Shown here: one piece after another, positions 32,789 to 41,625 of the stretch
Layout: each line of letters starts with the position of its first letter
How positions within the stretch are numbered: position 1 is the first letter of the stretch
DNA from: Actinoplanes campanulatus
GTDB taxonomy: Bacteria; Actinomycetota; Actinomycetes; Mycobacteriales; Micromonosporaceae
NCBI RefSeq assembly: GCF_014647795.1
Contig: NZ_BMPW01000010.1
Coordinates: 1-64,000, forward strand
Reading direction: 5' to 3'
Length of the DNA: 64,000 nt
The notes under the pieces: model-generated
Database searches by the model: none
Seen by the model: only the letters and a program-made list of their open reading frames with translations
What the model was told of the DNA's origin: nothing
Position numbers and translations under genes: made by a program

Positions 32789-34120
32789 CTACGACTTGGC
32801 GGCCCGGACCGGATCCAACGCCGGTCCGGCCGGCAGGTAGGCGATGAACTGGGCCGGAACGCGTACCGGGCGGGCGCTCGAGTACCCGAGCCGGCCCAGC
32901 AGTTCGCGGCTCGCCAGCGGATAGAACCGGCCCGCGTCGGTGACCAGGCTGACCGTGCCGCTGCCGGCCGGGGCGTCCGGTGATCCGGCCGCCTCGACCA
33001 GCGCCCCCTTGCCTCGGGCGATGTGCACGAGGTCGACCCGGGCGCCGGTGCCGGGCGCGCTGCCGGCCGGGTAGGTGCTGTTCACCCGCAGGGTGTCGCC
33101 GGTGGCGGCGATGCACGCGCTCTTCGGGGCCTCGGCCAGCGTCGGCACTCCTGCCGGCAGGCCGTCGGCGAACCGGCTCGTCCCGGTACGCGACTCGGGC
33201 AGCTCCAGGAACTCGGCGCCCACGGTGACCGGCGCCGACAGGTTGTAGACGGCGGCCAGCAGCCGCGCCTGCATCACCGTCAGCGGCACGATGCCGTCCG
33301 ACAGCACCAGCGCGAAGGTCTTGCCGTCCGCGGTGAGCACCTGTCCCACCCTGCGGCCGGTGACCGCCGTCGAGGCCCGCCGGAAGTTCGGGATGACCGG
33401 GGCGTCCAGGTCGGGACCGGCCGGGACGGCGTCGACCCAGGCCGCGGAGACCTGCCAGGGGCGGGTGCCGTACCACCCGAGGGCCCGCTGGACGGCGTCC
33501 ACCCGGGCGGCCGGGATCAGGAACCGCTTGCCGCCGTGCACCAGATGCGTACGCCCGGCGGTGTCCCGAACCAGCAGCCCGGCCGTCGGAGCGGTGCCAC
33601 CCGCCGGGGCCGTGCCGATCAGCAGGGTGCTGCGCGGGCGCCCGCCGGACGTGTCGGTGCAGACCGACCAGGCGCCGGTGATCAGGTCCCCCGAGGCGGG
33701 CAGGGCGTCCGGGGCGTTCGGGATGCCGAGCGGCGCGCCGAGCGGCACCTTCGCCAGCTCGTCGGCCGGGACCGTCTTCAGCTGCGGCGGGTTGCCGGTG
33801 GCCAGCAGCAGGCCGGAGGTGTAGTTGAGCACCGGATGCAGCCTGCCGTCGGCGGGCAGGTAGACATACCTCGCTCCGGTCTTCTTCTCGACCAGCACCG
33901 AGGTGGCGTCGGTGGCCTTCGCCATGGTGTGGCCGTTGAACAGCCCGTACGCCGCGAAACCGCCCACCGCGAGCGCCGCGACCAGCAGCCCGATCAGGGC
34001 CGTGACACCGGCCCTGCGCAGCGGCGAACGATGCGGGTCCGGGTCATGCGACACCAGCGCCGCCACCACACGCTGCACCGAGTACTGATACGAGTGCAGC
34101 TCATCCTGACGCGACGGCAC
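32789..34120 (-). CDS. eccB: type VII secretion protein EccB
   Basis: A 443-residue membrane-anchored ATPase-associated component of the ESX secretion membrane complex. The opening SRQDELHSYQYSVQRVVAALVSHDPDPHRSPLRR is the EccB signature, followed by one transmembrane helix (VTALIGLLVAALAVGGFAAYGL) and a large extracytoplasmic domain with repeated beta/loop modules. Length is typical. No eccC, eccD, mycosin or WXG100 gene lies within the window, so it is an orphan copy or a locus fragment. TAGAGT ends 6 nt before GTG 34120, suggesting a leaderless transcript. Confidence 0.93.
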   Translation of the reverse strand: MPSRQDELHSYQYSVQRVVAALVSHDPDPHRSPLRRAGVTALIGLLVAALAVGGFAAYGLFNGHTMAKATDATSVLVEKKTGARYVYLPADGRLHPVLNYTSGLLLATGNPPQLKTVPADELAKVPLGAPLGIPNAPDALPASGDLITGAWSVCTDTSGGRPRSTLLIGTAPAGGTAPTAGLLVRDTAGRTHLVHGGKRFLIPAARVDAVQRALGWYGTRPWQVSAAWVDAVPAGPDLDAPVIPNFRRASTAVTGRRVGQVLTADGKTFALVLSDGIVPLTVMQARLLAAVYNLSAPVTVGAEFLELPESRTGTSRFADGLPAGVPTLAEAPKSACIAATGDTLRVNSTYPAGSAPGTGARVDLVHIARGKGALVEAAGSPDAPAGSGTVSLVTDAGRFYPLASRELLGRLGYSSARPVRVPAQFIAYLPAGPALDPVRAAKS

Positions 34121-34169
34121 CCCGACACTCTAGGGGTTCCGGGCAATTCTCGTGGGGCCCTCGTGGGGC

Positions 34170-35285
34170 TCAAAGCCAACCGTTGCGCCGCAGCGCCCGG
34201 TAGAGCAGCACGGTGACGCCGGACAGCAGGGCGATCAGGGCCGGGTAGCCGTACCGCCAATCGGTCTCCGGCATGTAGTCGAAGTTCATGCCGTAGACCC
34301 CCGCGAACGCGGTCCAGACCGTGGCGATCGCGGCCCACGAGGCGATCTTGCGCATGTCGTTGTTCTGGTCGACGGTCACCTGGGCGAGCCGGGCCTGGAG
34401 GATCGAGTTGAGCAGGTCGTCGTAGGAGGAGACCTGCTCGACCGTACGCGTCAAATGGTCTTGAACGTCCCGGAAGTAGCGCCGGATCTCCTTGGGCACC
34501 ACGCCCTGGCTCGACGTGATCGAGGCGAGCGGCCGTTGCAGCGGCACCACCGCCCGGCGGAACTCCACGAGCTCCCGCTTGAGCTGGTAGACCTGCTGGA
34601 TCGGGGCGCTGCGCTCGCGGGAGAAGACGCCCTCCTCGATGATGTCCAGGTCGGCCTCGACCTCGTCGGCCACCTCGAGGTAGTGGTCGACGACCCGGTC
34701 GGTCACCGCGTAGGCCACCGCCCACGGGCCCTGCTCCAGCAGCACCGCCCGCTGGCTCTCCAGGTCGGCCCGGACCGGCGCCATCTCGGACGCGTCCCCG
34801 TGCCGGACCGTGATCACGAACTGCTCGCCGATGAAGATCATCATCTGGCCGGTCTCGACCACCTGGGAGCTTTCGGTCAGCTCGGTGTGCGGCACGTACC
34901 GGGCGGTGCGCAGCACCAGGAAGTGCACGTCGCCGAACTGCTCCAGCTTGGGCCGCTGCTCCGCCTTGACCGCGTCCTCCACGGCCAGCTCGTGCAGGCC
35001 GTAGGTGCTGGCGATGGCGGCCATCTCCGCCTCGGACGGCTCGTGCAGGCCCAGCCAGACGAAGGCGCCGTCCCGTCGGCGGGCCTCGGCCAGCGCCTGG
35101 ACGGGAGTGAACTCACCGGGCATCCGGCGGCCGTCCGCGTACACCCCGCAGTCCACCACCGAGGTCGGCTCGCCGGTGTCCGCGGCGCCGGGCTCGGTGT
35201 GCTCGCCGTTGTTCAGCAGCCCGCGCATCCGGGCCGCCCAGGCGGCGCCCAGGGGCCGGCCACGGGTCCAACTGCGTTCCGTCAT
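34170..35285 (-). CDS. corA: magnesium/cobalt transporter CorA
   Basis: A 371-residue CorA channel for divalent cations. The cytosolic N-terminal alpha/beta funnel ends in long helices, followed by two C-terminal transmembrane helices with the signature YGMNFDYMPE between them and a basic tail (YRALRRNGWL). All CorA hallmarks are present and the length is normal. GGGGGAGG about 5 nt before ATG 35285 makes this start better than the upstream 35309. No Mg-sensing leader is evident in the short upstream gap to the aminotransferase. Confidence 0.95.
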   Translation of the reverse strand: MTERSWTRGRPLGAAWAARMRGLLNNGEHTEPGAADTGEPTSVVDCGVYADGRRMPGEFTPVQALAEARRRDGAFVWLGLHEPSEAEMAAIASTYGLHELAVEDAVKAEQRPKLEQFGDVHFLVLRTARYVPHTELTESSQVVETGQMMIFIGEQFVITVRHGDASEMAPVRADLESQRAVLLEQGPWAVAYAVTDRVVDHYLEVADEVEADLDIIEEGVFSRERSAPIQQVYQLKRELVEFRRAVVPLQRPLASITSSQGVVPKEIRRYFRDVQDHLTRTVEQVSSYDDLLNSILQARLAQVTVDQNNDMRKIASWAAIATVWTAFAGVYGMNFDYMPETDWRYGYPALIALLSGVTVLLYRALRRNGWL

Positions 35286-35365
35286 GCCAACCTCCCCCGG
35301 CGACGACAAACCAACCGAGGGTACCCACGCCGGGTGGACGACGGCCCACCCGGCGTGCGGGTCCG

Positions 35366-36466
35366 TCAGCCGCGTACCTCTTCGATCGCCTCGGCGATCC
35401 GGCGCACACCCTCGTCGATCTGGTCGACGGTGACCGCGGAGTACGCCAGCCGCAGCGAGCTCTTACCGCCCTCGAGCAGGAAGTCGCTGCCCTTCACGAC
35501 CGCGACGCCCTTCTTCATCGCGGCCGGGAACAGCTTGTCCACGTCGACGTCCGACGGCAGGTCGACCCAGAGGAAGTAACCACCGTCCGGCTCGGTGAAG
35601 GTGGCGCCGGGGATGTGCTTGCGGATCGACTCGGCCAGCACCCGGGCCCGTTCGCCCAGCGCCGCGCTGACCGTCTGGACCGACTCCTCGATGTCGCCGG
35701 ACACACAGAACTGGTGGACGATCGCCTCGGACACCATGCCCGGAGAGATGTAGAGGTTGGTGGCCTTCTTCGCGATCGCGTCGATCAGCGCGGCCGGGCC
35801 GACCAGGTAGCCGACGCGGACGCCGGGGCAGACCGTCTTGGTGAAGCTGGAGGCGTGCACGACCAGGCTGTTCGAGTCCAGCGACAGCATCGAGGGCAGC
35901 GGCTCGCCACGGAACCGGATGTCCACGTACGGGTCGTCCTCGAAGATGATGAACTCGTACTGCTCGGCCAGGGCGAGCAGTACACGCCGCTTCTCCTCGG
36001 AGAGCGTGACACCGGCCGGGTTCTGGTAGTTCGGGATGATGTGCGCCAGCTTCGGCCGCACCCCGGACTCGAGCAGCGCGCGCAGCTCCTCGACGTCGAT
36101 ACCGTCCGGCTGGACCGTCACCTGGTGCACCTTGGCGCCCAGGTTCTGGAGGTTGAGCAGCGTCCGGTCGTACGTCGGCTTCTCCACCACGACGTCGTCA
36201 CCCGGCTTCACCAGGTGGCCGAACAGGAAGGCGTCCGCCTGGAGCGAGCCGTTCGTGACGATGACCTGGTCCGGGGAGACGTTGTGCTTGTCGGCGATCC
36301 ACTTCCGCAGCGGGAGGTAGCCGACGGAGGTGCCGTACGCGGTCACACCGGCCGGGTCGGCGTCGAAGGCACGGGCGGCGGCGGCCTTCAGGCCCTCCAC
36401 GTCGACGATGTCCAGGGAAGGGGCTCCACGGGCGAAGGAGATCAGCTGCTCAGCGGTCATGCCCAT
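35366..36466 (-). CDS. PLP-dependent aminotransferase, fold type I (LysN/2-aminoadipate type)
   Basis: A 366-residue aminotransferase. Substrate and cofactor motifs: ISFARGAPSLDIVDV at the N terminus, YGTSVGYLPLRKWIA, NPAGVTLSEEKRR (PLP-phosphate region), EDDPY (the Asp pairing with the pyridine N) and SSFTKTVCPGVRVGYL with the Schiff-base lysine K210. It lacks the GntR domain of MocR regulators. Members act on 2-aminoadipate, aromatic or similar amino acids. Start ATG 36466 (36460 possible). It is divergent from the cytidylyltransferase operon, 115 bp apart, which may hint at a shared pathway. Confidence 0.9.
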   Translation of the reverse strand: MGMTAEQLISFARGAPSLDIVDVEGLKAAAARAFDADPAGVTAYGTSVGYLPLRKWIADKHNVSPDQVIVTNGSLQADAFLFGHLVKPGDDVVVEKPTYDRTLLNLQNLGAKVHQVTVQPDGIDVEELRALLESGVRPKLAHIIPNYQNPAGVTLSEEKRRVLLALAEQYEFIIFEDDPYVDIRFRGEPLPSMLSLDSNSLVVHASSFTKTVCPGVRVGYLVGPAALIDAIAKKATNLYISPGMVSEAIVHQFCVSGDIEESVQTVSAALGERARVLAESIRKHIPGATFTEPDGGYFLWVDLPSDVDVDKLFPAAMKKGVAVVKGSDFLLEGGKSSLRLAYSAVTVDQIDEGVRRIAEAIEEVRG

Positions 36467-36581
36467 CAGCTTAGAAGCCGGGTCTATACCATTTCCCCAG
36501 CGGCCCTCGCGAGTCCTACGGATGGGACACCTGCCGCTATCCTCGCTGGGCACCCCTCACATCGCTGGAAGGAACCACCCC

Positions 36582-37313
36582 ATGATCGGTCTGGTACTCG
36601 CCGCCGGGGCCGGGCGCAGGCTTCGCCCGTACACCGACACGCTCCCGAAGGCGCTGGTCCCCGTTGACGGGGAGACCACGATCATGGACATCTCGCTCCG
36701 GAACCTCGCGGCCGCCGGCCTCAAGGACGTGACCATCGTCGTCGGCTACTGCGCCGGCGCGGTCGAGGAGCGCGTCGAGGGCTTCGAGCAGAAGTACGGC
36801 GTGAAGATCTCCCTGGTGCACAACGACAAGGCCGAGGAGTGGAACAACGCCTACTCCCTGTGGCTCGCCCGGGACCACTTCGCCCAGGGCGCGCTCATGG
36901 TGAACGGCGACACCGTCCACCCGGTCAGCGTGGAGCACACCCTGCTGGCCGCGCGCGGCTCGAGCATCCTCCTCGCCGTAGACACTGTGAAGAAGCTGGC
37001 TGACGAGGAGATGAAGACCATCTTCAATGAAGATGGACAGCTCACCAAAATCACGAAGCTGATGGACCCGGCCGAGGCGTACGGCGAGTACATCGGCGCC
37101 AACATCATCGAGCCGGCCGCGGCCGGCAAGCTGGCCGACGCGCTGAAGGCGACCTTCGAGCGCGACCCCAACCAGTTCTACGAGGACGGCTTCCAGCTGT
37201 ACGCGGACCGCGGCGGCGAGGTCCGGGCCGCACAGATCGGCGACGTGCCCTGGGTCGAGGTGGACAACCACGAGGACCTGGCGAAGGCCCGGGACATCGC
37301 ATGCCGCTACTAG
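36582..37313 (+). CDS. CTP:phosphoalcohol cytidylyltransferase-like NTP transferase
   Basis: A 243-residue nucleotidyltransferase. The nucleotide-binding loop LAAGAGRRLRPYTDTLPKAL, the conserved N-N-A-Y-S-L-W segment and the terminal PWVEVDNHEDLAKAR are the pattern of LicC/PntC-type enzymes that make CDP-choline, CDP-aminoethylphosphonate, CDP-inositol or related compounds. GGAAGGA 8 nt before ATG 36582 fixes the start. It is first in a three-gene operon: the next gene overlaps by 13 bp. With a glycerol-1-phosphate-type dehydrogenase and CDP-alcohol transferase following, the likely product is a CDP-activated polyol or alcohol. The exact substrate is unproven. Confidence 0.88.
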   Translation: MIGLVLAAGAGRRLRPYTDTLPKALVPVDGETTIMDISLRNLAAAGLKDVTIVVGYCAGAVEERVEGFEQKYGVKISLVHNDKAEEWNNAYSLWLARDHFAQGALMVNGDTVHPVSVEHTLLAARGSSILLAVDTVKKLADEEMKTIFNEDGQLTKITKLMDPAEAYGEYIGANIIEPAAAGKLADALKATFERDPNQFYEDGFQLYADRGGEVRAAQIGDVPWVEVDNHEDLAKARDIACRY

Positions 37314-38362
37314 CCCGTAGCGTCCAGACCCCGCTGCACATCGAGGTGCGGCGGGGCGCGGTCGCCGACCTCGGCAAGATCCTCGCCGACGGCCGGATCT
37401 CCTCCGGTGGCGAGGTCGCCGTGGTGGTCGGGCCGGGCCTGGGCGAGAAGGTCGTCGACCTGCTCCGCCCGTCGCTCACCTCGGCCGAGATCTTCGTGAC
37501 CGGCGGCGGCACCCTCGACGCGGCGCTGGAGCTCTCCGGCAAGCTGCGCTCCGGCCACTTCGACGCGGTCGTCGGCATCGGCGGCGGCAAGACCGTCGAC
37601 ACCGCCAAGTACGCGGCGAGCCGCTGGGGCCTGCCGATGGTGTCGGTCGCGACCAGCCTCGCCAACGACGGCATCGCCTCGCCGGTGGCCAGCCTGATCA
37701 ACGACGGCATCAAGGGGTCGTACGGGGTGCACATCCCGTTCGGCGTCGTCGTCGACCTCGACTTCGTGGAGAACGGGCCGGAGCTGGTCAACCGGGCTGG
37801 CATCGGCGACGTGATCAGCAACATCAGCGCGCTCGCCGACTGGGAACTCGCCCGCCGGGTCCGCGGCGAACCCGTCGACGGCCTGGCCGCCTCCCTCGCC
37901 CGAATGGGCGCCGAGGCGGTGCTGACCATGCCCGGCGACATGTCCGACGACGCGTTCGTCACCGTCCTGGCCGAGGCGCTGATCTCCAGCGGTCTGGCGA
38001 TGGCGGTGTGCGGCAGCAGTCGGCCGTCCAGCGGCGGCTGCCACGAGATCATGCACGCCATCGACTCGCTCTTCCCGGCCACCGCCTCACACGGTGAGCT
38101 CGCCGGGCTCGGTGCGCTGTTCTGCACCTTCCTGCGCGGCGACGAGCGGCGGCTCAAGCAGATGTCCGACTGCCTGCTGCGGCACCAGCTTCCGCGTACG
38201 CCGTCCGACGTCGGGCTCGACGTCGAGCAGTTCGTCCAGGCCATCGAGTTCGCGCCGCGGACCCGGCCGGACCGCTACACCATCCTGGAACACCTCGCCA
38301 TGACGCCGGAGCAGACCCGGCAGAAGCTGGCCGAATACAACGATGCCCTCGCGACCCTCTGA
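37301..38362 (+). CDS. sn-glycerol-1-phosphate dehydrogenase-like enzyme (Fe/Zn-ADH superfamily)
   Basis: A 353-residue NAD(P)-dependent dehydrogenase. The nucleotide loop is GIGGGKTVDTAK (92-103); candidate metal ligands are D170 (AGIGD), H248 (GGCHEI) and H264 (TASHGE). SVATSLANDGIASPVAS is characteristic of the AraM/G1PDH group, which reduces dihydroxyacetone phosphate to sn-glycerol-1-phosphate, an archaeal-type stereochemistry. Its start overlaps the preceding gene by 13 bp and its end overlaps the next by 20 bp, so the three proteins are translated as a unit. The substrate could also be a different ketose phosphate. Confidence 0.85.
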   Translation: MPLLARSVQTPLHIEVRRGAVADLGKILADGRISSGGEVAVVVGPGLGEKVVDLLRPSLTSAEIFVTGGGTLDAALELSGKLRSGHFDAVVGIGGGKTVDTAKYAASRWGLPMVSVATSLANDGIASPVASLINDGIKGSYGVHIPFGVVVDLDFVENGPELVNRAGIGDVISNISALADWELARRVRGEPVDGLAASLARMGAEAVLTMPGDMSDDAFVTVLAEALISSGLAMAVCGSSRPSSGGCHEIMHAIDSLFPATASHGELAGLGALFCTFLRGDERRLKQMSDCLLRHQLPRTPSDVGLDVEQFVQAIEFAPRTRPDRYTILEHLAMTPEQTRQKLAEYNDALATL

Positions 38363-39254
38363 GTCCGGCCACGGCGCCGGTCACCCTCCCGTCGAGGGTG
38401 GCCGGCCGCCGACGGCCCGGTCCGCTCCGGTCAATCCCACCCGGATCGACAATCCCGCGCCGTCTCCCGCCACCGGGCCGCCCGGACCTTCCGGCAGACC
38501 CTTCACCGGTACGCCGAACGCCGGCTCTCCCGGGCCTTCGGGCAAACCCTTCACCGGTACGCCCACCGCCGCCGACTACTACGCGGTCAACCGTGGCGGC
38601 GGCCTCTTCAGCGAGGCGATCAGCCAGCGCATCGGCGCGCGGATCGCGGTCAGCGCACACAAGCGCCGCCTCACGCCGACCGTGCTGACCATCCTCAACC
38701 TGGGACTCGGCTGCCTGACGTCGTTCATCGTCATCGCGGCCGCCGGCCCGGTCGCCGACGGCCGCGTCTGGGCCGCGCCGATCGGCCTGCTCGCGCTGAT
38801 CGGCTGGCAGATGGCGTACGCGTTCGACTGCTCCGACGGCCAGCTGGCCCGGGTCACCGGGCAGAGCAGCCCCGCCGGTGGCCGGCTGGACGTGCTCTGC
38901 GACGTGGCCGTCCAGGCGTCGCTGGTGGCCGCGCTGTCCGCGACCGCCGCCGCCCAGGAACCGGACACCCCGGCGTGGCTGCTCGCCGCCTTCGCCGCCA
39001 CCTGGATGGTCAACCTGGTCACCTCGGTCATGCAGACCGGCAGCCAGGCCGCCAGCATGGTGACCGGCAGGTCGCTGCCGATCCGCGCGGCCAAGCTGGT
39101 CCGCGACTACGGCGCGGTCATCGCCCTGGCCGGCGTGGTGCTCACGGTGGCACCCCAGTTCGCGGTGTGGTTCGTCGCCCTCTTCACCCTGATCAACGGC
39201 GGTTTCCTCGCGGCAAGCATCGCCTTCGCCGGCCGAGAGTCCCTAAAGGCCTGA
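38343..39254 (+). CDS. CDP-alcohol phosphatidyltransferase family protein
   Basis: A 303-residue membrane enzyme. About 100 disordered residues contain a tandem PxPSGxPFTGTP repeat (about 46-75), then six transmembrane helices. The catalytic signature D165-G-x2-A-R-x8-G-x3-D-x3-D187 is perfect (SDGQLAR ... GRLDVLCD). The family moves a phospho-alcohol from a CDP-alcohol to an acceptor alcohol, or the reverse. As third gene of the operon it would use the CDP compound made by the first protein. Start ATG 38343 lies inside the previous gene. Confidence 0.92.
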   Translation: MPSRPSESGHGAGHPPVEGGRPPTARSAPVNPTRIDNPAPSPATGPPGPSGRPFTGTPNAGSPGPSGKPFTGTPTAADYYAVNRGGGLFSEAISQRIGARIAVSAHKRRLTPTVLTILNLGLGCLTSFIVIAAAGPVADGRVWAAPIGLLALIGWQMAYAFDCSDGQLARVTGQSSPAGGRLDVLCDVAVQASLVAALSATAAAQEPDTPAWLLAAFAATWMVNLVTSVMQTGSQAASMVTGRSLPIRAAKLVRDYGAVIALAGVVLTVAPQFAVWFVALFTLINGGFLAASIAFAGRESLKA

Positions 39255-39387
39255 GCCGAGCCCACACAATCCCCCACCCGTGCGCGCCCACTCACGCGAC
39301 AACCGCAGCCCGCGCACACGGGGAGGGGAGCGTGTGACGGCGGCGGGCGTTTCGGTGGGCGCGGGCTTCCTCGTACCGGGGATGGGG

Positions 39388-40563
39388 TTATTTGTGGGCG
39401 TGGCGGGACATGTCCTCGTAGATGGAGATCAGGCGGGGTGTGAGGACGTCGGGGTGGAAGTGCTGCTGGTAGCGGGCACGGGCGGCGACCGCCGCGGCGG
39501 GGGCGCCGGCCCGGGCCAGCGGGAGCGCGGCGGCCAGGGCGGCGGGGTCGGGCTCGGCCAGCCAGCCGGCGGCGTCGGGACCGCTACCGACCATGTAGGG
39601 GATGCCGCCCACCGCGGTGCCGAGGACCGCGCGGCCGGTGGACATCGCCTCCAGGATCACCGTGGGCAGGACGTCTTCCCAGGTGGGGACAGCGATCACC
39701 ACGGCTGAGTCACGGCGGGCCGCGGTCATCCCGGCCCGGTCCAGCGGGCCCAGGTAGGTGACGTCGGACCGATCCCGGTCAGCCTGCTCGGCGAGCGGCC
39801 GAAGTTCGCCGTCACCGGCGATGCGCAGGGTGCCGAGGCTGCCGTCGGGGTGCCGTCGCCAGGCGTCGAGGAGCAGGCCGAGGCCCTTCTCGGGGGACAG
39901 CCGGGCGCCGTAGAGGAAGCCTTCGCCCAGCGGTGCGGGGGTGCCGGGGTCAGGCAGGCCGTTCGGCTTGATCACGATGCGGTCGTCCGGGATGCCGTAG
40001 TCGGCCAGGTGCGCGGCGATCTTGTCGGTGAGGGCGATGTAGCGGTCCACCGAGCGCCAGGTCGGCCGGTGCACGGCCAGCGTGGTCGCCATGATCGCGC
40101 TCTGTGCCGCCGAGCCGCGGTAGCAGCGGTTCTTGACCGCCGGCCAGCCGAGCAGCTTGCCGCGGCAGTCCTGGCAGTTGTGCCCGTCCCGGAAGTACAG
40201 CCCCGAGGAGCAGACCTGCCGGTAGTTGTGCACGGTCTGGACCACCGGGACGCCTTGCGCGTGGGCGGTCCGGATCACCCACGGCGAGAGCAACGGGTAC
40301 GGGTTGTGCAGGTGCAGCGCGTCCGGCTTCTCCGCGGCCAGCAGTGCGGCCAGGTCACGTTGGGCCTCGGCTCCGTAGACCGGCGAGATCGGGAGCAGCG
40401 CCTTCCCCGCCAATGACAGCGAGCCGATCGAGTCGGAACTGCGCTGGAACGGCACCACGTCGACCCCGGCCGCCCGGAGCTGACCGATCTCCGTGTCGAC
40501 GATGACGTTCTCGCCGGAGGGGATCGCCTCGCGGTACCGGTTGTGCGCTACCACCACCTTCAT
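39388..40563 (-). CDS. glycosyltransferase family 4 protein
   Basis: A 391-residue GT-B fold glycosyltransferase. N-terminal acceptor domain: MKVVVAHNRYREAIPSGENVIVDTE, then HLHNPYPLLSPWVI; a four-Cys insert (VCSSGLYFRDGHNCQDCRGK) may bind metal. C-terminal donor domain: FLYGARLSPEKGLGLLLDAW and the EX7E-type VPTWEDVLPTVILEAMSTGRAVLGT. No membrane segment. It probably builds exopolysaccharide or a cell-wall glycan with a nucleotide sugar. ATG 40563 is 25 bp from the divergent Fpg/Nei start. The frame stays open antisense through neighbouring genes, an artefact. Confidence 0.9.
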   Translation of the reverse strand: MKVVVAHNRYREAIPSGENVIVDTEIGQLRAAGVDVVPFQRSSDSIGSLSLAGKALLPISPVYGAEAQRDLAALLAAEKPDALHLHNPYPLLSPWVIRTAHAQGVPVVQTVHNYRQVCSSGLYFRDGHNCQDCRGKLLGWPAVKNRCYRGSAAQSAIMATTLAVHRPTWRSVDRYIALTDKIAAHLADYGIPDDRIVIKPNGLPDPGTPAPLGEGFLYGARLSPEKGLGLLLDAWRRHPDGSLGTLRIAGDGELRPLAEQADRDRSDVTYLGPLDRAGMTAARRDSAVVIAVPTWEDVLPTVILEAMSTGRAVLGTAVGGIPYMVGSGPDAAGWLAEPDPAALAAALPLARAGAPAAAVAARARYQQHFHPDVLTPRLISIYEDMSRHAHK

Positions 40564-40587
40564 GCCGGCAAACGCTACCGTGAGGGA

Positions 40588-41448
40588 ATGCCCGAACTCC
40601 CCGAGGTCGAGGCGCTCGCGGCATACCTGCGCGAGCGGGCCGTCGGCCACGCCGTGCAGCGCTTCGAAGTGGCCTCGTTCAGCGCCCTGAAGACCTACGA
40701 TCCGGCGCCCACCGCACTCGCCGGCATGCCGCTGACCACGGCCGGCCGGCACGGCAAGTTCCTCGACGTGGGCCTCGGTGACGACCTGCACCTGATCGTC
40801 CACCTGGCCCGGGCCGGCTGGCTGCACTACCGGGACTCGTTCAAGTCGCCGGCCCCGCTCAAGCCGGGCAGCGGGCCGATCGCGGTCCGGGTGCGGCTGG
40901 ACGACGGCTCCGGGTTCGACCTGACCGAGGCCGGCACCCAGAAGTCCCTCGCCGTCTACCTGGTGCGGGACCCGGCCGAGGTGCCCGGCGTGGCCCGGCT
41001 CGGCCCGGACGCGCTGGCCGTCTCCCGGGACGAGTTCGCCGAGCGGATCCGCGGCCGCAACGGGCAGATCAAGGGTGTCCTGGTCGATCAGGAGGTGCTC
41101 GCCGGGATCGGCAACGCCTACTCCGACGAGATCCTGCACGCGGCCAAGTTGTCCCCTTTCGCACTTACCGGAAAGCTGACCGACGAGCAGATCGACACGC
41201 TCTACGCGGCGATGCGGGAGATCGAGACCGACGCCGTCGAGCGGTCGGTGGGGCAGAAGGCCGCTGAGCTCAAGGGCGAGAAACGAGCCGGGATGCGGGT
41301 CCACGCGCGAACCGGCCTGCCCTGCCCGGTCTGCGGCGACACGGTCCGGGAGGTGTCCTTCGCCGACAAGAGCCTGCAGTACTGCGCGACCTGTCAGACC
41401 GGCGGAAAACCGCTGGCTGATCGACGGCTCTCCAAGCTGGTGCGGTGA
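40588..41448 (+). CDS. Fpg/Nei family DNA glycosylase
   Basis: A 286-residue base-excision repair enzyme for oxidised purines or pyrimidines. The N terminus PELPEVE supplies catalytic Pro2 and Glu3; HGKFLDVGL has the conserved Lys; the helix-two-turn-helix region is LVDQEVLAGIGNAYSDEILH; the C-terminal zinc finger has CPVCG and YCATCQTGG. The start ATG 40588 is preceded by GAGGGA, also a TACCGT -10-like element, so leaderless initiation is possible. It is divergent from the glycosyltransferase. Confidence 0.93.
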   Translation: MPELPEVEALAAYLRERAVGHAVQRFEVASFSALKTYDPAPTALAGMPLTTAGRHGKFLDVGLGDDLHLIVHLARAGWLHYRDSFKSPAPLKPGSGPIAVRVRLDDGSGFDLTEAGTQKSLAVYLVRDPAEVPGVARLGPDALAVSRDEFAERIRGRNGQIKGVLVDQEVLAGIGNAYSDEILHAAKLSPFALTGKLTDEQIDTLYAAMREIETDAVERSVGQKAAELKGEKRAGMRVHARTGLPCPVCGDTVREVSFADKSLQYCATCQTGGKPLADRRLSKLVR

Positions 41449-41469
41449 TCCTGCCACGAAATCATCACT

Positions 41470-41532
41470 GTGCGTACATGTAAGGATTGCGGCCGCAACG
41501 TCACCTTCTCTCCGGCCGATCCATCGGTATAG
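41470..41532 (+). other. vestigial zinc-ribbon peptide, 20 codons
   Basis: From GTG 41470 to TAG 41530 the sequence reads MRTCKDCGRNVTFSPAD then PSV and stop. This matches the first knuckle of the small zinc-ribbon (zf-trcl-like) proteins in which CKDCG...F is followed by EQ-FY and a second CxxC pair; the second pair is missing. Either a decayed gene or chance. No ribosome site is seen. Confidence 0.3.
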
Positions 41533-41625
41533 TGGCCCGGTCCATGGCAACCGTTGTGACGCGAACGGGTAGCGGCGGACCCGCCGACGATCCCAAGGTC
41601 GTGGCGGTGCGTAATCTTTTTCCGG

